Source: Tigriopus japonicus (lineage: Eukaryota > Arthropoda > Copepoda > Harpacticoida > Harpacticidae). From it: a stretch of DNA of 64,000 nt. Made by a program: the position numbers and the translations under genes. Below are positions 16,001 through 26,409 of this stretch, piece by piece. How positions within the stretch are numbered: position 1 is the first letter of the stretch; each line of letters opens with the position of its first letter. The DNA is taken from contig JAAGOF010000234.1 of assembly GCA_010645155.1 (NCBI GenBank), positions 766,736 through 830,735 of the forward strand, read 5' to 3'. The notes under the pieces are model-generated. The model saw nothing but the letters and a program-made list of their open reading frames with translations. It was not told where the DNA came from and ran no database searches.

Positions 16001-16230
16001 AGACCTGGTAAAACTAAACCAACTCAAATTCATGTTTTCGAGCCTCAAAGGGACAACACCACAAATAATAAGTAAGTTCACGTATAAAGTCAGAAGGGGG
16101 GAATCTCTTTATTTTTAATTTACCTATAAGGAAACTTACTTACCACCAAAACTTGACAGATGTTCAATTCGCAAAACATGGAATGTTTATAACATGCCTG
16201 TTGAATAGCTCTCCTTTTTAACAACAGACA
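13008..16230 (+). pseudogene. Degenerate non-LTR retrotransposon (endonuclease + reverse transcriptase)
   Basis: Reading across frames gives an apurinic-type endonuclease from about 13460 (NIRS, IVAMQEIW, later LCGDFNIDFYKPTR and SDISDHLVPL near 14090), then a linker and a reverse transcriptase from about 14760. RT blocks are FKGGDSKNLSNYRPISIL, FGFRPGHSKKHAIHN, FVDLSKAFDNV, VPQGSILGPLLFLIFINDLP, the catalytic YADDTSL and LGLWINDKLDWKEHI. Sequence at 16119-16200 continues the C-terminus after a stop. There are in-frame stops in the endonuclease and at least three frameshifts in the RT (near 14765, about 14910-14940 and about 15362), so it is dead. A preceding frame at 13008-13199 could be a relic of ORF1, but that is weak. 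The RT layout suits the CR1/Jockey-like group; it is a different family from the element at 42.8-45.5 kb. Confidence 0.85.
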
Positions 16231-16891
16231 ATTAAAAAATGGACCGATGTACTGACGAAAGCAATGACCTCTCGTTATGCAACCTTGTGTGATTTAAAGA
16301 AATGTTTTTTGTGTGAAAGTCATGCGGGCTCCTCCACCTAAAGGCATCACTGCAAGCCTAATGGTACGATCAGGGTGAAACAGTCACTCTCTAAAGTTTT
16401 GCATTGTTATGAAGGTTTGCGAACGAGATTCGAGTCTTCTTTTACAATCAGAGTACTTTTTACGTGCATGACCCACCTATATTTGTAACAGATTCCCTCG
16501 AAAACAAGCCTTGTTGCTTAAGGGTCTCTGTGGACTTGATTATACCTGTCTTTTCTTTTGACAAAATCGAGCCAAATACAATACAATACAATAATGAAAA
16601 GAAATGACAGGAAAAAGAGCGCTATGTTATGCTGCAACTCTGTTCTTATTTGACGGCTTTTTTCAAACACCTTTTTGGTTTGTCTTTTGTTAATTTCGTT
16701 CAAATTCATTGCTGAGCTGCATCATTCTTAGGATCGTTTTGGGCTACGCCTAAGCTGACGTTCGCGTTTTGTGGGGAGAGGTTCCTGTCTGAGAAGACCA
16801 CAGAGTTCCCAGAGACGAGACGCTCGGGTAGACAGGCCTAACATTTTGTTGGACAATTTTCAGGCCTCAGCTGACCTTTGGCTTTGACTAG
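16231..16891. other. No gene recognised
   Basis: Only short open frames without motifs. It lies between the dead retrotransposon and a MITE; I see nothing further to support. Confidence 0.35.
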
Positions 16892-17647
16892 AGACAGGAA
16901 GTTTAGACGAATAAAACTGTCATATTAGACGAAAAAAGACGAATAAAAGGCTTCATTTAACGAAAAAAAACCTGTCTTTCACGGTAAAAAAAACTAACGA
17001 ATTGCCTGTAAAGAGGTTACAAAGAGCCTTAAACTGCTGCCCATGAAGTACACGAAAAGTGTGTCCCAATTGAGGGGAAACACCTGCTCTGTGTAAAACG
17101 ACAAAATATACAAAAGAAAGGAGGGAAAAGTGCCAAATGAGCAAGAAATGGTCAGTGGTAAATATTAATTTAAAAAAAACCTGTTCAAAAAGAGTTCAAA
17201 ACCGCCCTTTTTTCAACGTTTTCAGTTCAGCAATATTTTATGGCAAATTTGCTGACACTTAATTGTTCGCATAGTCGGATAGCTTTTTTCAATCCAATAG
17301 TGGCCTTTTCTTTCCGTGTCTGTCAGGAAACCCTACAAGTTAAAATTTAAGTGTGGATCATATTTTGTTCGAGCAAAAACGCAACTGACAATCAAACTAT
17401 TACTTTGGCCCAAGTTTTGGCGTTGAACTTTTTTAAAAGTGTCTATTTAGTTTAAAATTTGAGAAGAAAACTTAAAATCCAAGAAATTTTTCCATTTTTC
17501 ACTATTCACTATTCAGACGAAAAGTATTGAGTAAAATTGCCGGATTAGACGAAAAAAGACGAATAAAATCCAAATAAGACGAATAAATTTGTCGCGACGA
17601 ATAAGGTTAAAAAGACGAATACGTTTATTCGTCTAAAGTTCCTGTCC
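16892..17647. mobile_element. Short inverted-repeat DNA element with GACGAATAAA motif, copy 1
   Basis: The left end GACAGGAAGTTTAGACGAAT and the right end, read in reverse complement as GACAGGAACTTTAGACGAAT, form a terminal inverted repeat of at least 23 bp with one mismatch. CTAG flanks both ends (16888-16891 and 17648-17651), a possible 4-bp target duplication. The terminal motif GACGAATAAA recurs inside both ends (about 16935, 17555, 17575 and inverted near 17625). The interior has no transposase. A second copy starts at about 63484. Confidence 0.78.
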
Positions 17648-17651
17648 CTAG

Positions 17652-18850
17652 CTATGACGTTTACCAAGCAGTTGTGCCCAAACAAGTTCGTTTGTAGGGT
17701 TGAAGTCATGGTCACTTGTTCCGCCTTAAAATGCCCCAATCGTTCAGGGCATGTCAAGAATATCCCTTGAGACCAGAGGCATGATTCTGCACGTTAACTT
17801 CACATAATTTGATCGCAACATTTCAAAACGAACACAACATTGGCATAAAGGGAAATTTGTTCGTTTTGGCACAACTTAGGTAATAATCTTCGAAAACATC
17901 AAGTTTTTACGTCAACCTTTGCTCTTCAACAGCTGTAACTCGTCCAACAAAAATTTCTGTATAGCCGCCCTGTGGAGAAAACCTTTAAATTCAGGCTTTT
18001 GCGCATCTTTCTATTTCCTACCTTTAGAACGGACATACAGGACGATAAATCGAATACAACTCGAAACTTGCTGAACAAGCAATCACGAAACTTAGAAAAA
18101 AATTATGCCTGAAATAGTACCAGAAATATTTTTTCATAAGACATAGTTTTGAAGATTCTATTTTTGAAGAACAGCATTTTTTTTAATAATCAATCTGAGG
18201 CTAATATCATCACCTTGTACACATTTTCTTTATTTTCTTTCAAATAAAGAGAAAATGTGATATTGTAAAACAAAACAACGGAGAATAATAAAATCATAAA
18301 ACTGAACCTCACACACGAAAGACACTTAATCCTTTTGTCTTTAAGTCCTTTTGTGGCTTAGCTCTGAAATTTGGTTTTGCGAGGAACAGTCTTAACGGAT
18401 CCGCAAATAATCTCAAATGTCTAATACATTCCCTCCTTGCTAATTCAATGGGTCAAAGCATTGTTGGTCATAAAGAAGATTATCATAGTTTATTATTTTT
18501 CAGCGCATTTGGATGGAATTGTATTTTTCTTTCATGGACACCAATTATAATTGCTTTTTGAAGGAGAAAAGATGCCGTCTACGTATGTAAAGGGCCCCAT
18601 TTCCCAAGAAATAAGGTCTTAATGGTAGACAAGGCTGAACCAGAGATCGAGAAAAATCGAACTTGATCAAATAAGTGAGGGTTACAGATACAATACACTA
18701 CAAAGTAGATCATATCTTTGGGTAATGTTGTTAAGGAATGAAAATTCAGATGATTGTCGATAAGCGAGTGAATGAAGATGAGCAACCCATGCGATCAATA
18801 CCAAGACGGAAGATGATTGAAATCGATCGATTCCATGGATTTGAGCAAGA
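17652..18850. other. No gene recognised; 3' flank of the minus-strand membrane-protein gene
   Basis: AT-rich sequence without motifs. TTTATT at 18489-18494 (AATAAA on the minus strand) is a possible polyadenylation signal about 360 bp beyond the stop of the gene at 18851-19174. Confidence 0.35.
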
Positions 18851-19174
18851 TTATTTATACTTCATAAATACTGGTTCCTCCTCCACGTAAGTCCCCTTGA
18901 CGATTTTAAAGATCTTGTAGCCGATTCCAATGCAATAGAGAATGCAACAAACGAGAAACAAAAGGCCAAGAATCTCTCCCAGGCTAACTCCAGGCCCACC
19001 ACTCCCACCTTTGGCGTCATCTTCACTTTCGCTTTGAGGAATTTCTGTTGAGGAACTCATGGTACCACTTTCATCACCGTTTGAGGCTTGGCGTTTTACC
19101 AAACCAGACACTTCACTGATGGTCCAAAAGATGCCAATGAAATTGACCAACACGTGAATTTGGGCACTTGACAT
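18851..19174 (-). CDS. Small single-pass membrane protein, unknown function
   Basis: An uninterrupted 107-codon frame. Residues 5-24 are hydrophobic (VLVNFIGIFWTI core) and look like a signal peptide or signal anchor, followed by a KR pair. Residues about 30-65 are rich in Ser, Glu, Asp and Gly and should be extracellular. Residues about 68-93 form one strong membrane segment (GEILGLLFLVCCILYCIGIG) with basic residues KIFKIVK straight after it, which predicts a short cytosolic tail ending EEEPVFMKYK. The layout (leader, acidic spacer, membrane segment, short tail) fits a small type I protein. I do not recognise a family. It is the only plausible gene between senseless and jitterbug and has no introns; chance is unlikely given the ordered topology but cannot be ruled out. 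Confidence 0.6.
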   Translation of the reverse strand: MSSAQIHVLVNFIGIFWTISEVSGLVKRQASNGDESGTMSSSTEIPQSESEDDAKGGSGGPGVSLGEILGLLFLVCCILYCIGIGYKIFKIVKGTYVEEEPVFMKYK

Positions 19175-19738
19175 TGTGGTGACCGCAGTAAGGCTCTCAG
19201 AATGAAGTTGATCCTTTCACTAAACTATTTGTTCATTATTGGCTCGATTTCACGCCATAGCCTTTAACTAGAAATTCCCTACTTTTCCTGTTTAATATCG
19301 ATTACCCTGAGCGAGTTTTGTTGGTTTTGCTCATGTGTTCCATCCGGTCCAATCAGCCTTACGTAGGAGACTTAATGAAGGGGCCTGTACTTCCTCCCAA
19401 GCGACCGGGAAAGTGTTGAGGCTGGAGGTAAAAAGGACAGAAAAGAAAGCCATCGGGAAAGCAAACAAGGCCAACAAGGGGATCCATGCTTAGAGTAGCA
19501 GTGCATACCGTCAGTTGCAGACTTATTCTTCCTTAGTCTAATTCAAGAACTCGCGGGAATCCCATGTGGATTGAACATAATGGTTTCAATTGTATAATGG
19601 CAAAATAGTGAAAGCTGCGGACGTAAGGTGACCCTAAACTCTCATCTTTTCTCGCCTCTGAAGGCTTCTGAAGACCAAAAACAGCAATGGAAAACTCAAA
19701 GTAAAACAGTGAGATAAAGTTTTTCGGGAACTGAAAAC
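19175..19738. other. Upstream flank of the membrane-protein gene
   Basis: This stretch would hold the promoter of the minus-strand gene ending at 18851. I cannot identify a TATA box or initiator with confidence and see no other feature. Confidence 0.25.
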
Positions 19739-20172
19739 TGGAGTGGGAGGCTCACAGTGAGAATTATGATTTCCAGAAGGATTAATTCAATTGCGTTCTT
19801 CTGCCAACGAGGCCTGGCTTGTATTCAGTAGACGACGTATTTCAATTTTCAGCTCAATCGAATGGCGGAGTGAAAAGTTATGCCTTCTCAAACTCTGTAC
19901 TGAAGAGAGCATAGAATGAATGAATTCGCCCTTTTGTGGTAAAAAATTTACCAGAAAAGGGCTAGTTCATTCATTCTTGGTAGGATTTGCACTGAACTTT
20001 GAGAGACCATAACTTTCGACTCCGACGTTCGATTGAGCTGAAAATTGAAAAACGCATCTTATCAACATAAGCAAGGCCTCATTTGCAGAAGAACGTAATT
20101 GAATCGTTCCTACTGGAAATCATGATTCCTCTCGTTAGCCTCCCAGTCCAGTGAAATTCAGTGGTTCTTGAC
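19739..20172. mobile_element. Foldback MITE, copy B
   Basis: An imperfect palindrome centred near 19947 (GTGGTAAAAAATTTACCA). Arms of about 200 bp pair throughout: GGAGTGGGAGGCT on the left with AGCCTCCCAGTCC on the right, and GAATTATGATTTCCAG with CTGGAAATCATGATTCC. The sequence is a relative of 7669-8120 in the same layout. There is no coding content. Confidence 0.82.
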
Positions 20173-20455
20173 CAAAATAAGCCAGAGAATTTGAAGAAGT
20201 CAGACGTGCAGATTTGTAGTGTATTTGTCTCGAATTTCTTGACTTAGCACATTCTTGGATCGAGACTATCGCCTTCTGAGTTAGAATTAGAAAAAAGATT
20301 GTTATTCTGGATCAAGTGAACATGTCACGGCCAAGAAGAAATTTTAGTGCTTTGCAACCACCCCAAAACAAAACAGGGTCACGACCAATTAAGGACAACA
20401 AGGGCCTGGGACGTGACAACCTCCACTGACTAACCTGAGGAGGTTAGATTGTAGG

Positions 20456-20946
20456 TAAAAATGTGACAAACAAAACGGTCACAGTAAAACGGTCCCAAGG
20501 AAAAAAGGGCACGGTGAAAAGATCACACGGTAAAAAGGTCACAGTGAAAAGTTACTTTTCTTTGCATATCATTGTGTTCCAACCGGAATTTCTTAGAAGC
20601 CGAGGGGCAGATTTCAAAAGAAAGGTGTAATTTTGTGTCCAAAGGGGCGAGGGAACACCCTCCTCCATGGTCCACCGGACCTGGGGCGGATTGGGACGAT
20701 TGTCCTAAAAAATGTTAGGAATGACTTCCCGTTTACTTATGGGACTTTTGCTTTGGCAGAATTGTGTTCCAACCCGTAAACCTTAGGGTCCCATGGGACA
20801 TTCTTCAACCAAGGAAGATACCAGGGTCCGAGGTTGGCTTGGATACCTCCGGAGCTGCATGGGTCTGTGAGACCTTTTTACCGTGACCTTTTTACCTTGT
20901 GACCTATTTACCGTGATCTTTTTACCTTGCGACCTATTTACCGTGC
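20456..20946. mobile_element. Inverted arrays of a GGTAAAAAGGTCAC motif
   Basis: From 20456 to 20550 the motif GGTAAAAAGGTCACA and variants (CGGTCACAGTAAAA, GATCACACGG) repeat about six times on the plus strand. From 20868 to 20946 the reverse complement (GACCTTTTTACCGTG, GACCTATTTACC) repeats five times. The AGGTTA-type blocks outside each array are also inverted. This is the structure of an inverted-repeat element with repetitive subterminal arrays. The 300 bp between has no recognised coding sequence. Confidence 0.65.
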
Positions 20947-21000
20947 GCCGGAGGTTAAGGCTGAAGCTCTTTGAATAAGATTGTCTTCTCAGGAACATGA

Positions 21001-21110
21001 CCGTGTACCCAATAGAGGCCCGTGTACCCCAAAAAGGACCGTGTACCCAAAAGAGGACCATGCACCCAAAAGAAGACCGTGGACCCAAAAGAGAACCGTG
21101 GACCCTTTGT
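21001..21110. repeat. 19-bp tandem repeat, six units
   Basis: Units beginning CCGTGTACCC or CCGTGGACCC start at 21001, 21020, 21039, 21058, 21077 and 21096, a strict 19-bp period. The array ends about 45 bp before the start of the 2.06-kb element. It is not coding in any convincing way. Confidence 0.88.
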
Positions 21111-21154
21111 CAAATATATTTCTAGTTATTTTTCTAGAAGTCAATGACTTAGAC

Positions 21155-23211
21155 CAGGAACCCCTGAAAGGGGTGGACACGAACTCCGATTTTTGAAAAA
21201 ATGGTATGAGGCCGAGGTTATATTTTGAAACAATGTCATTCATTCCTTATTTACGAGTAAAACTGTTGAACATGCATCTTGAAAGAATTCAGTCAAACTT
21301 TTTGTGTTAATATTTATTGACTAATTGTTCTTCACCTTGGTTTTAGAGGTAGCAGCACTCCTTTTACTCGTCTCATGAACGTTTGACATTCAGCTCTCCA
21401 AAGGATTTCAGTCCTCTTAACAATCAGGAAAATACATAGATGGAATCTTGCTTCACCCAATAGTCCAACTTTTGTGAAACAATGCTAAATAGAAGTATCT
21501 GTGGTGATATCTGGAGGGTTACTCCTCTCCCATCCTCATCAGCACCTCCACGACGCAGGAACCATTTCTATAGGAAAATGAAGGAATGAGAATAGTCTCA
21601 TTTTGAAACAAGATGGAGTCCAAGTCGGAGATGTTGTTGGTTGTAACTATTGAAGGGCACTTTTGACGGTTCTGGATCAGATCAGCCATCTGATCCGGAT
21701 TGGAATTGGAACAAAGGCAATCACGACGTCCTTGAGACAAAATAAGTGAAAAACATGAGGATTAAATCCTGGATTGTGGATTTGATTGAAAATGTTTCAA
21801 GTCTTGGGGCTCAAGAAGGTCAGGACCACGCAGGACTGGGGCTAAGGGTCTTCAGGACCAGAGGATCATGTCTTTTCATTGCAGGGATAGGCTCTACGTG
21901 CTTGATAGGGTTTGATTGATCTTCTTAGTTCTTAGATCCCTTTGTCCAGGAATTAACAATCAAATTGAGTCAAAAAATCCACACAATTCAATCTTGGTGG
22001 GAGCATTTCATTCTCAAGACTTTGAGAGGGTCCTTGTAATCCGCGTTAGATTGTCAGATCACCAGATTGGGCTGACTGAGTCGAAAGGCAAATCAAAATA
22101 TTGAGCCCATCCATTGCTAGTAGGCACACCTGATATGTTTTGAGTTCATCTTAATTTGTTCTTCATTTGATGGAATTCTTGACACTGAGGACTTCTTTCT
22201 TTGTTTTATGTGGACCTTAATGCGAACGCAGATTCCTCTTGGAAAGGAACCAAATTTACCCCAGAAACTCTCCTCCGAATCAAAACGGGGATTTTTATCG
22301 CGCTCATCCATTAGACAACTTGAACAACCTAAGAATATCTTACCTGTCCTTGAATTATCCTGAACTAAAAGACACAACCATATATAAAAGAAATTCGAGG
22401 ATGGAACATCATTTATAGAACAATGCCAAGGTGACAAAACCTAAAACAAACTTGATTTCATACAAAGTTTGGCATGTGTTAGTTAAGTTCAGGATAATAC
22501 ATGGATGGGTTCAATTGTAAGTTCAAAGATATTAATAAGTCGTTCAAATCGGATAATAGATAAGCTCGGAAAAGCCCGCTATTTTGTTGTTGATAATTCA
22601 AGGAATGGTAAGATATTCTTAAGTTGTTCAAGTTTTGTAATGGATGAGCGTAAAGAAACTCCACGTTTTGGTCCGAGGGAAAGTTTGTTCTTAATCCTTT
22701 TGCTGAGAAGAGGAATTTGGGCTCAGATTCCGGTCCATATTCGTTCTTTTTGCTTTAGTTAGGTCTATCACTTCCGAAGGTTGTAGCCGGTAACCTAGTC
22801 ATCATCAGACTTCATTTGATCACTTTGATCGTCATCTTGTAGAAAAGACACCTTGTGGGGGGGTTCATTCGCACTCCACGATGTGGTCATTCATTCATTC
22901 ACTATTTCATTCACTCGTTCTTGGCTGAACTTAATGTCTTCGAAACACCCACATCAGACTGATTTTGGGGCGTGGGGTTGACCTTTACCAAGGCTAGGAC
23001 TTGGCTGGACCCGCTTGAAACACAGAAAACCCCGATTGGCGCACTATCTTTTGGACTCTTGGTCGATTTCCGTTTGATTTTCCACTCCCAACATGGCCGT
23101 TTGTACTTCTTGTTTACTTACGAACTCTCGGCCTCATCCGTGTGAGGTTGCGAGCTAGGAAATTCCGCGAGTTCGTATCCAGTATTTATACTATTATATA
23201 GGTTATCCCTG
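21155..23211. mobile_element. Unclassified 2.06-kb mobile element, copy 1
   Basis: This stretch is nearly identical, end to end, to 50969-53024. It begins CAGGAACCCCTGAAAGGGG and ends ATAGGTTATCCCTG, so the terminal inverted repeat is only CAGG with CAGGRA similarity. The 7-bp sequence CTTAGAC is present on both sides (21148-21154 and 23212-23218) as a target duplication. No known transposase motif is visible. On the minus strand, a 73-codon frame (21519-21740) and a 106-codon frame (22117-22437) are largely kept in both copies. The element also has an internal inverted segment (22160-22437 against 22505-22762). It is presumably a non-autonomous DNA transposon; an old autonomous one with decayed genes is the alternative. 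Confidence 0.88.
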
Positions 23212-23559
23212 CTTAGACCTATGGGGGTTGAAGATAAAGTAAATCGAAACCAAAAGTAAAAATTTGTGAAGACTCTGATTGGTTCTAAAGTAGTTGTGGG
23301 TACCTTTAAGAATGAAGGGTCTCCTCAACTCATGCTTTTAAAGCGACCCATATCAATAACAGTTTGAATTGCACTTTGTATTGCTGCACAAAAGACATCT
23401 TTGGAGTCCTAGAGTTGAGTCCACCTGGAGTCCATCCTTGAGTTTTAGCTCATGTTTCAACTTACAACAGAGCTATTATTCAAATTAATGGAAATTATAA
23501 AGTACGTCCTAAAAACCGTTCCCGATAAGTTTTCTAATCACCTGACATTAAAAGCGATT

Positions 23560-23844
23560 TTGTTTTGTTTTATTTTTGTTTTTGCTGGAGTCAGAACGCA
23601 GCTTCGCAGCTGCAATCTGATAGAGGCTTGGCCCCAGTGTGGGGATATTGACACTCCACTAAACCAGCATTAATTTTTACCTCACCCTCGGGAATGACCC
23701 CAGGTTCGCCCATTTAAGCCGTCAAAGGCCGGGACTACTGCATGTAACTTAACACCACAGGCCACTAGAACTCGGCAAGCCCGGGATTTGAACCAGGGAT
23801 GTTGCCCTGGCGAATGCTCCACCGTTACGCTACGACTGCTTGCC
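23560..23844 (-). mobile_element. tRNA-derived SINE, copy 1
   Basis: The element is on the minus strand, with a tRNA-like head at 23844-23774 and an A-rich tail of CAAAA type at about 23560-23585. The head has an A-box-like TAGCGTAACGGTGG, a perfect B box GGTTCAAATCC and a perfect 7-bp acceptor pairing (GGCAAGC/GCTTGCC), but the anticodon arm does not fold. The body (GGAGTCAGAACGCAGCTTCG, then the CTCGGGAATGACCCC block) matches 62149-62699. Pol III transcription from the head is a family expectation. Confidence 0.82.
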
Positions 23845-24535
23845 TTGAGGTTTTGCTTGCGATAAACCACTCACAAAAAGAGCATTGATACAATGACCTT
23901 TGACAAAGCATAGTGGTGAAGTACATTTTAGCACCCTTAAAATACACCAGTTAGGTCAGGCTTATTAAGGTTAAGGGTTGGGATTAACTGGAAACGCAAG
24001 TTCTAAAATGACGTAATTATTGAATAAAATGCCACACTCGCTGAATTTTAGGTTAAAAAGAAATCGGAATGTACCATGAGCGACAAAAGATTGTTTTTTT
24101 GCGAGCTTTCTTTATATTTCTTACCTAAAAGCAACATATTTGGACAATTTTTGCATATTTAGCCAATTTGTTCAACATTTTCATGACATATTTGGGCAAA
24201 ATTTTAGAACGTTTTTTCCCCAGCTAAATTATCTAAGCGAGGTTTCAAGCCCACTTAAATTTTTGGGATTTGGTGGACAGAAAGTCCTGGACATGCAAGA
24301 GAATAGAGCAAAAGAAGCCCTTTTTTCTATTGCTTACGGTGTATTTCCTGTTCATCAAATCCCGAAAATTAAAAAGAATTCAAGAACATTAGTATAGAAG
24401 TATTCTTCCTCTCATCAAAAGGAAATTTTCCTTCTTTGCCTCAAGTCTGGCAAAATATTTAAAACAATCATTTCTTCAAACCAAAGCCATTACACGTCAA
24501 TAAGGTTTAATTTGGTTTGTCCAGTCACAGACCTC
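23845..24535. other. No gene recognised
   Basis: AT-rich sequence. One open frame (24140-24397) has no motif, and I see no splice context that would make it an exon. Confidence 0.3.
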
Positions 24536-25480
24536 GCTACTACTGGACTGAGATGATAGCTTCAAATTTATCATCTTTGCTCCCATCCACGAGAATATCT
24601 TATATTTTGCAGGAGCTTGGGTTTATACATAGAGTTATATTAATACTAGAGGGAGTGTAAGCCTGAAAATGTGTCTCAACTGTTGAGCGGACAAAAGTGC
24701 AGGAACATTTCAAATGTGTGACCAGGCAAATGTCAACCATGCAATTGATGAATCAAATGCGGAATTGAGGAATGTTTTTGGGTCATTTATTGTTATTGCT
24801 AGTGGTCACTTTCTTGAAAGCACCTAAGACGTCACTAGGTGACCATGCCTTGGATTTAAATTCTACAACTAGGAACTTTTTTGTCAATACATTGAATAAG
24901 TCACGAGTAGGAAGAACACAAATTTAAGCTTTTGCTTTGTGTAGGATTAATCCAATACGCTTATGGATACAAAATATCTTGTGGCTTCAGGAATGAGTTT
25001 AAAAAAGTTGGTCTTGATTCGCATGTTTGGTCACACTAACTCTCCACTCAAACAATAGTGAGGGCAACATTTTCCGCATAAATTCAACGCATTCAGCCCC
25101 GCTTGCCAAATCAGCCTGACTAAGGCTTGCACGCTATCTAGTGATTAATAAATGATCTAAGGGTTTATGGAACAAGAAATTTGTCTACCAATTTTCAGCT
25201 CAATCGGACTACGGAGTCAAAAGTTATGCTTCTTTGAAGTTCAGGCAAGCGTGGGCGGAAAATGTGCTCGTCCTTCCTCTTGTTGCAAGATCTTGCAATA
25301 AGAGGTAGCACGAGTTCATTTTCCGCCTTTGCTTGCCTGAATTTAAACTTTGGACACCATTGTTTGATTGAGCTGAAAATTGGTAGACAAATTTCTTGTT
25401 ACATAAACCACAACTCCTGTAAAATATAAGACACTCCCCTGAATGGGAGCCAAGATGATAAATTTTGAAGCTACCATCTC
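24536..25480. mobile_element. Element with long inverted ends enclosing a foldback palindrome
   Basis: The left end (24536-24625, with GGACTGAGATGATAGCTTC and TCTTATATTTTGCAGGAG) pairs with the right end (25410-25490, reverse complement GACTGAGATGGTAGCTTC and TCTTATATTTTACAGGAG) over about 90 bp. Inside, 25147-25410 is a second palindrome centred at about 25290 with a near-perfect hairpin (CCTCTTGTTGCAAGATCTTG). The inner arm carries CAATTTTCAGCTCAATCG and AAAAGTTATGC, shared with the foldback elements at 7669 and 19739. It is non-coding. Confidence 0.78.
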
Positions 25481-25727
25481 AGTCTACCACAGACCAGCTC
25501 TAGCTAAGCAGGCAGACCGCCGCGACAGTACGGAAATCCGTGTCCGTGACCTCTAGATGACGCAGGCTGTATTTCCTGGATTGAATCTGAGAATCAAACT
25601 TCAAGAAGGATATTTGCCTTACAAACAGGGTAGTGCCCTCTATGACGTTCCTAATGAAACCATCCTTTTTAGGAATGTTACTAGGTAATCCCTCGTAGAG
25701 GGCGTTTTTGGTGACGTCAGAATTGAG
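25481..25727 (+). repeat. Interspersed repeat F, copy 1
   Basis: The stretch matches the reverse complement of 62368-62630. Shared blocks are CCGTGACCTCTAGATGAC, CAGGCTGTATTT, GAAGGATATTTG and TAGGTAATCCC. Both copies keep a similar reading frame (see findings), but this copy has an in-frame stop. The family is unknown. Confidence 0.75.
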
Positions 25728-26007
25728 TTTTCTGATTTATTTATCCATGGTAATACAGCGGTCTATGGTCCAGTAAAGATGCCCGAGAGTAGGCACCTGC
25801 AGATTCATTCGTCCCTTTGGGAACATGTCCTTCCAAGGTTGAACCGCTTCAATCGATTCTGTGTGAATTTTTGCTTTCCATATGTCTAGTGAGGGGAATT
25901 TGAAATCTGCCTCATGAGTTTTAAGGCTAGATTCGGGTATGGCCAAGAGGTGTCAAAAATTGGATTTATTTTAGGCCCGTTTAATCGAAGCTTTTTGACG
26001 AATCACA

Positions 26008-26409
26008 CAGGGTCGGCGGCCTAAGTGTAGACCCCTTAGGACCATCATAAGTTTTGTAGTTTGTGATAGATTTTTTCAAATTTTCAGTCAAAGAATCCCA
26101 ATTTATCAGGAAATAGAAGTTGTGTTATACATATTCCTGTTGAAGCCCTTGGGCATGGATGAGATCATAACATCGATGAAGTAATTGGAACAGTTGGCAC
26201 AATGCCTTACATTTGCCTCTCAAGGAGAGAAAGGCAGAAATTTGGGTTTGGATGTCTGGTTGGGTTAGAATGGACTCTTTGATATCCCAACATGTCTCAC
26301 TTTTGAGGATTTACCATGCAAACATAATCTATGAGCCTCAATTAGATCTAAAACAGACGCTGGTTATGTACTAAAAATGCCAAAATCTACACTTGGACCG
26401 CCGACCCTG
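26008..26409. mobile_element. 402-bp MITE with CAGGGTCGGCGG ends
   Basis: The left terminus CAGGGTCGGCGGCCTAAGTG and the right terminus, in reverse complement CAGGGTCGGCGGTCCAAGTG, match at 22 of 24 positions. TA follows the right end and CA precedes the left, so an eroded TA target duplication (Tc1/mariner group) is possible. The 350-bp interior has no coding sequence. Confidence 0.72.

Noticed and set aside
23774..23844. A possible tRNA gene on the minus strand with a perfect B box and a 7-bp acceptor stem
   Set aside because: The anticodon arm does not fold, the T stem has a mismatch, and the sequence is the head of a SINE body that occurs again at 62.1-62.7 kb.
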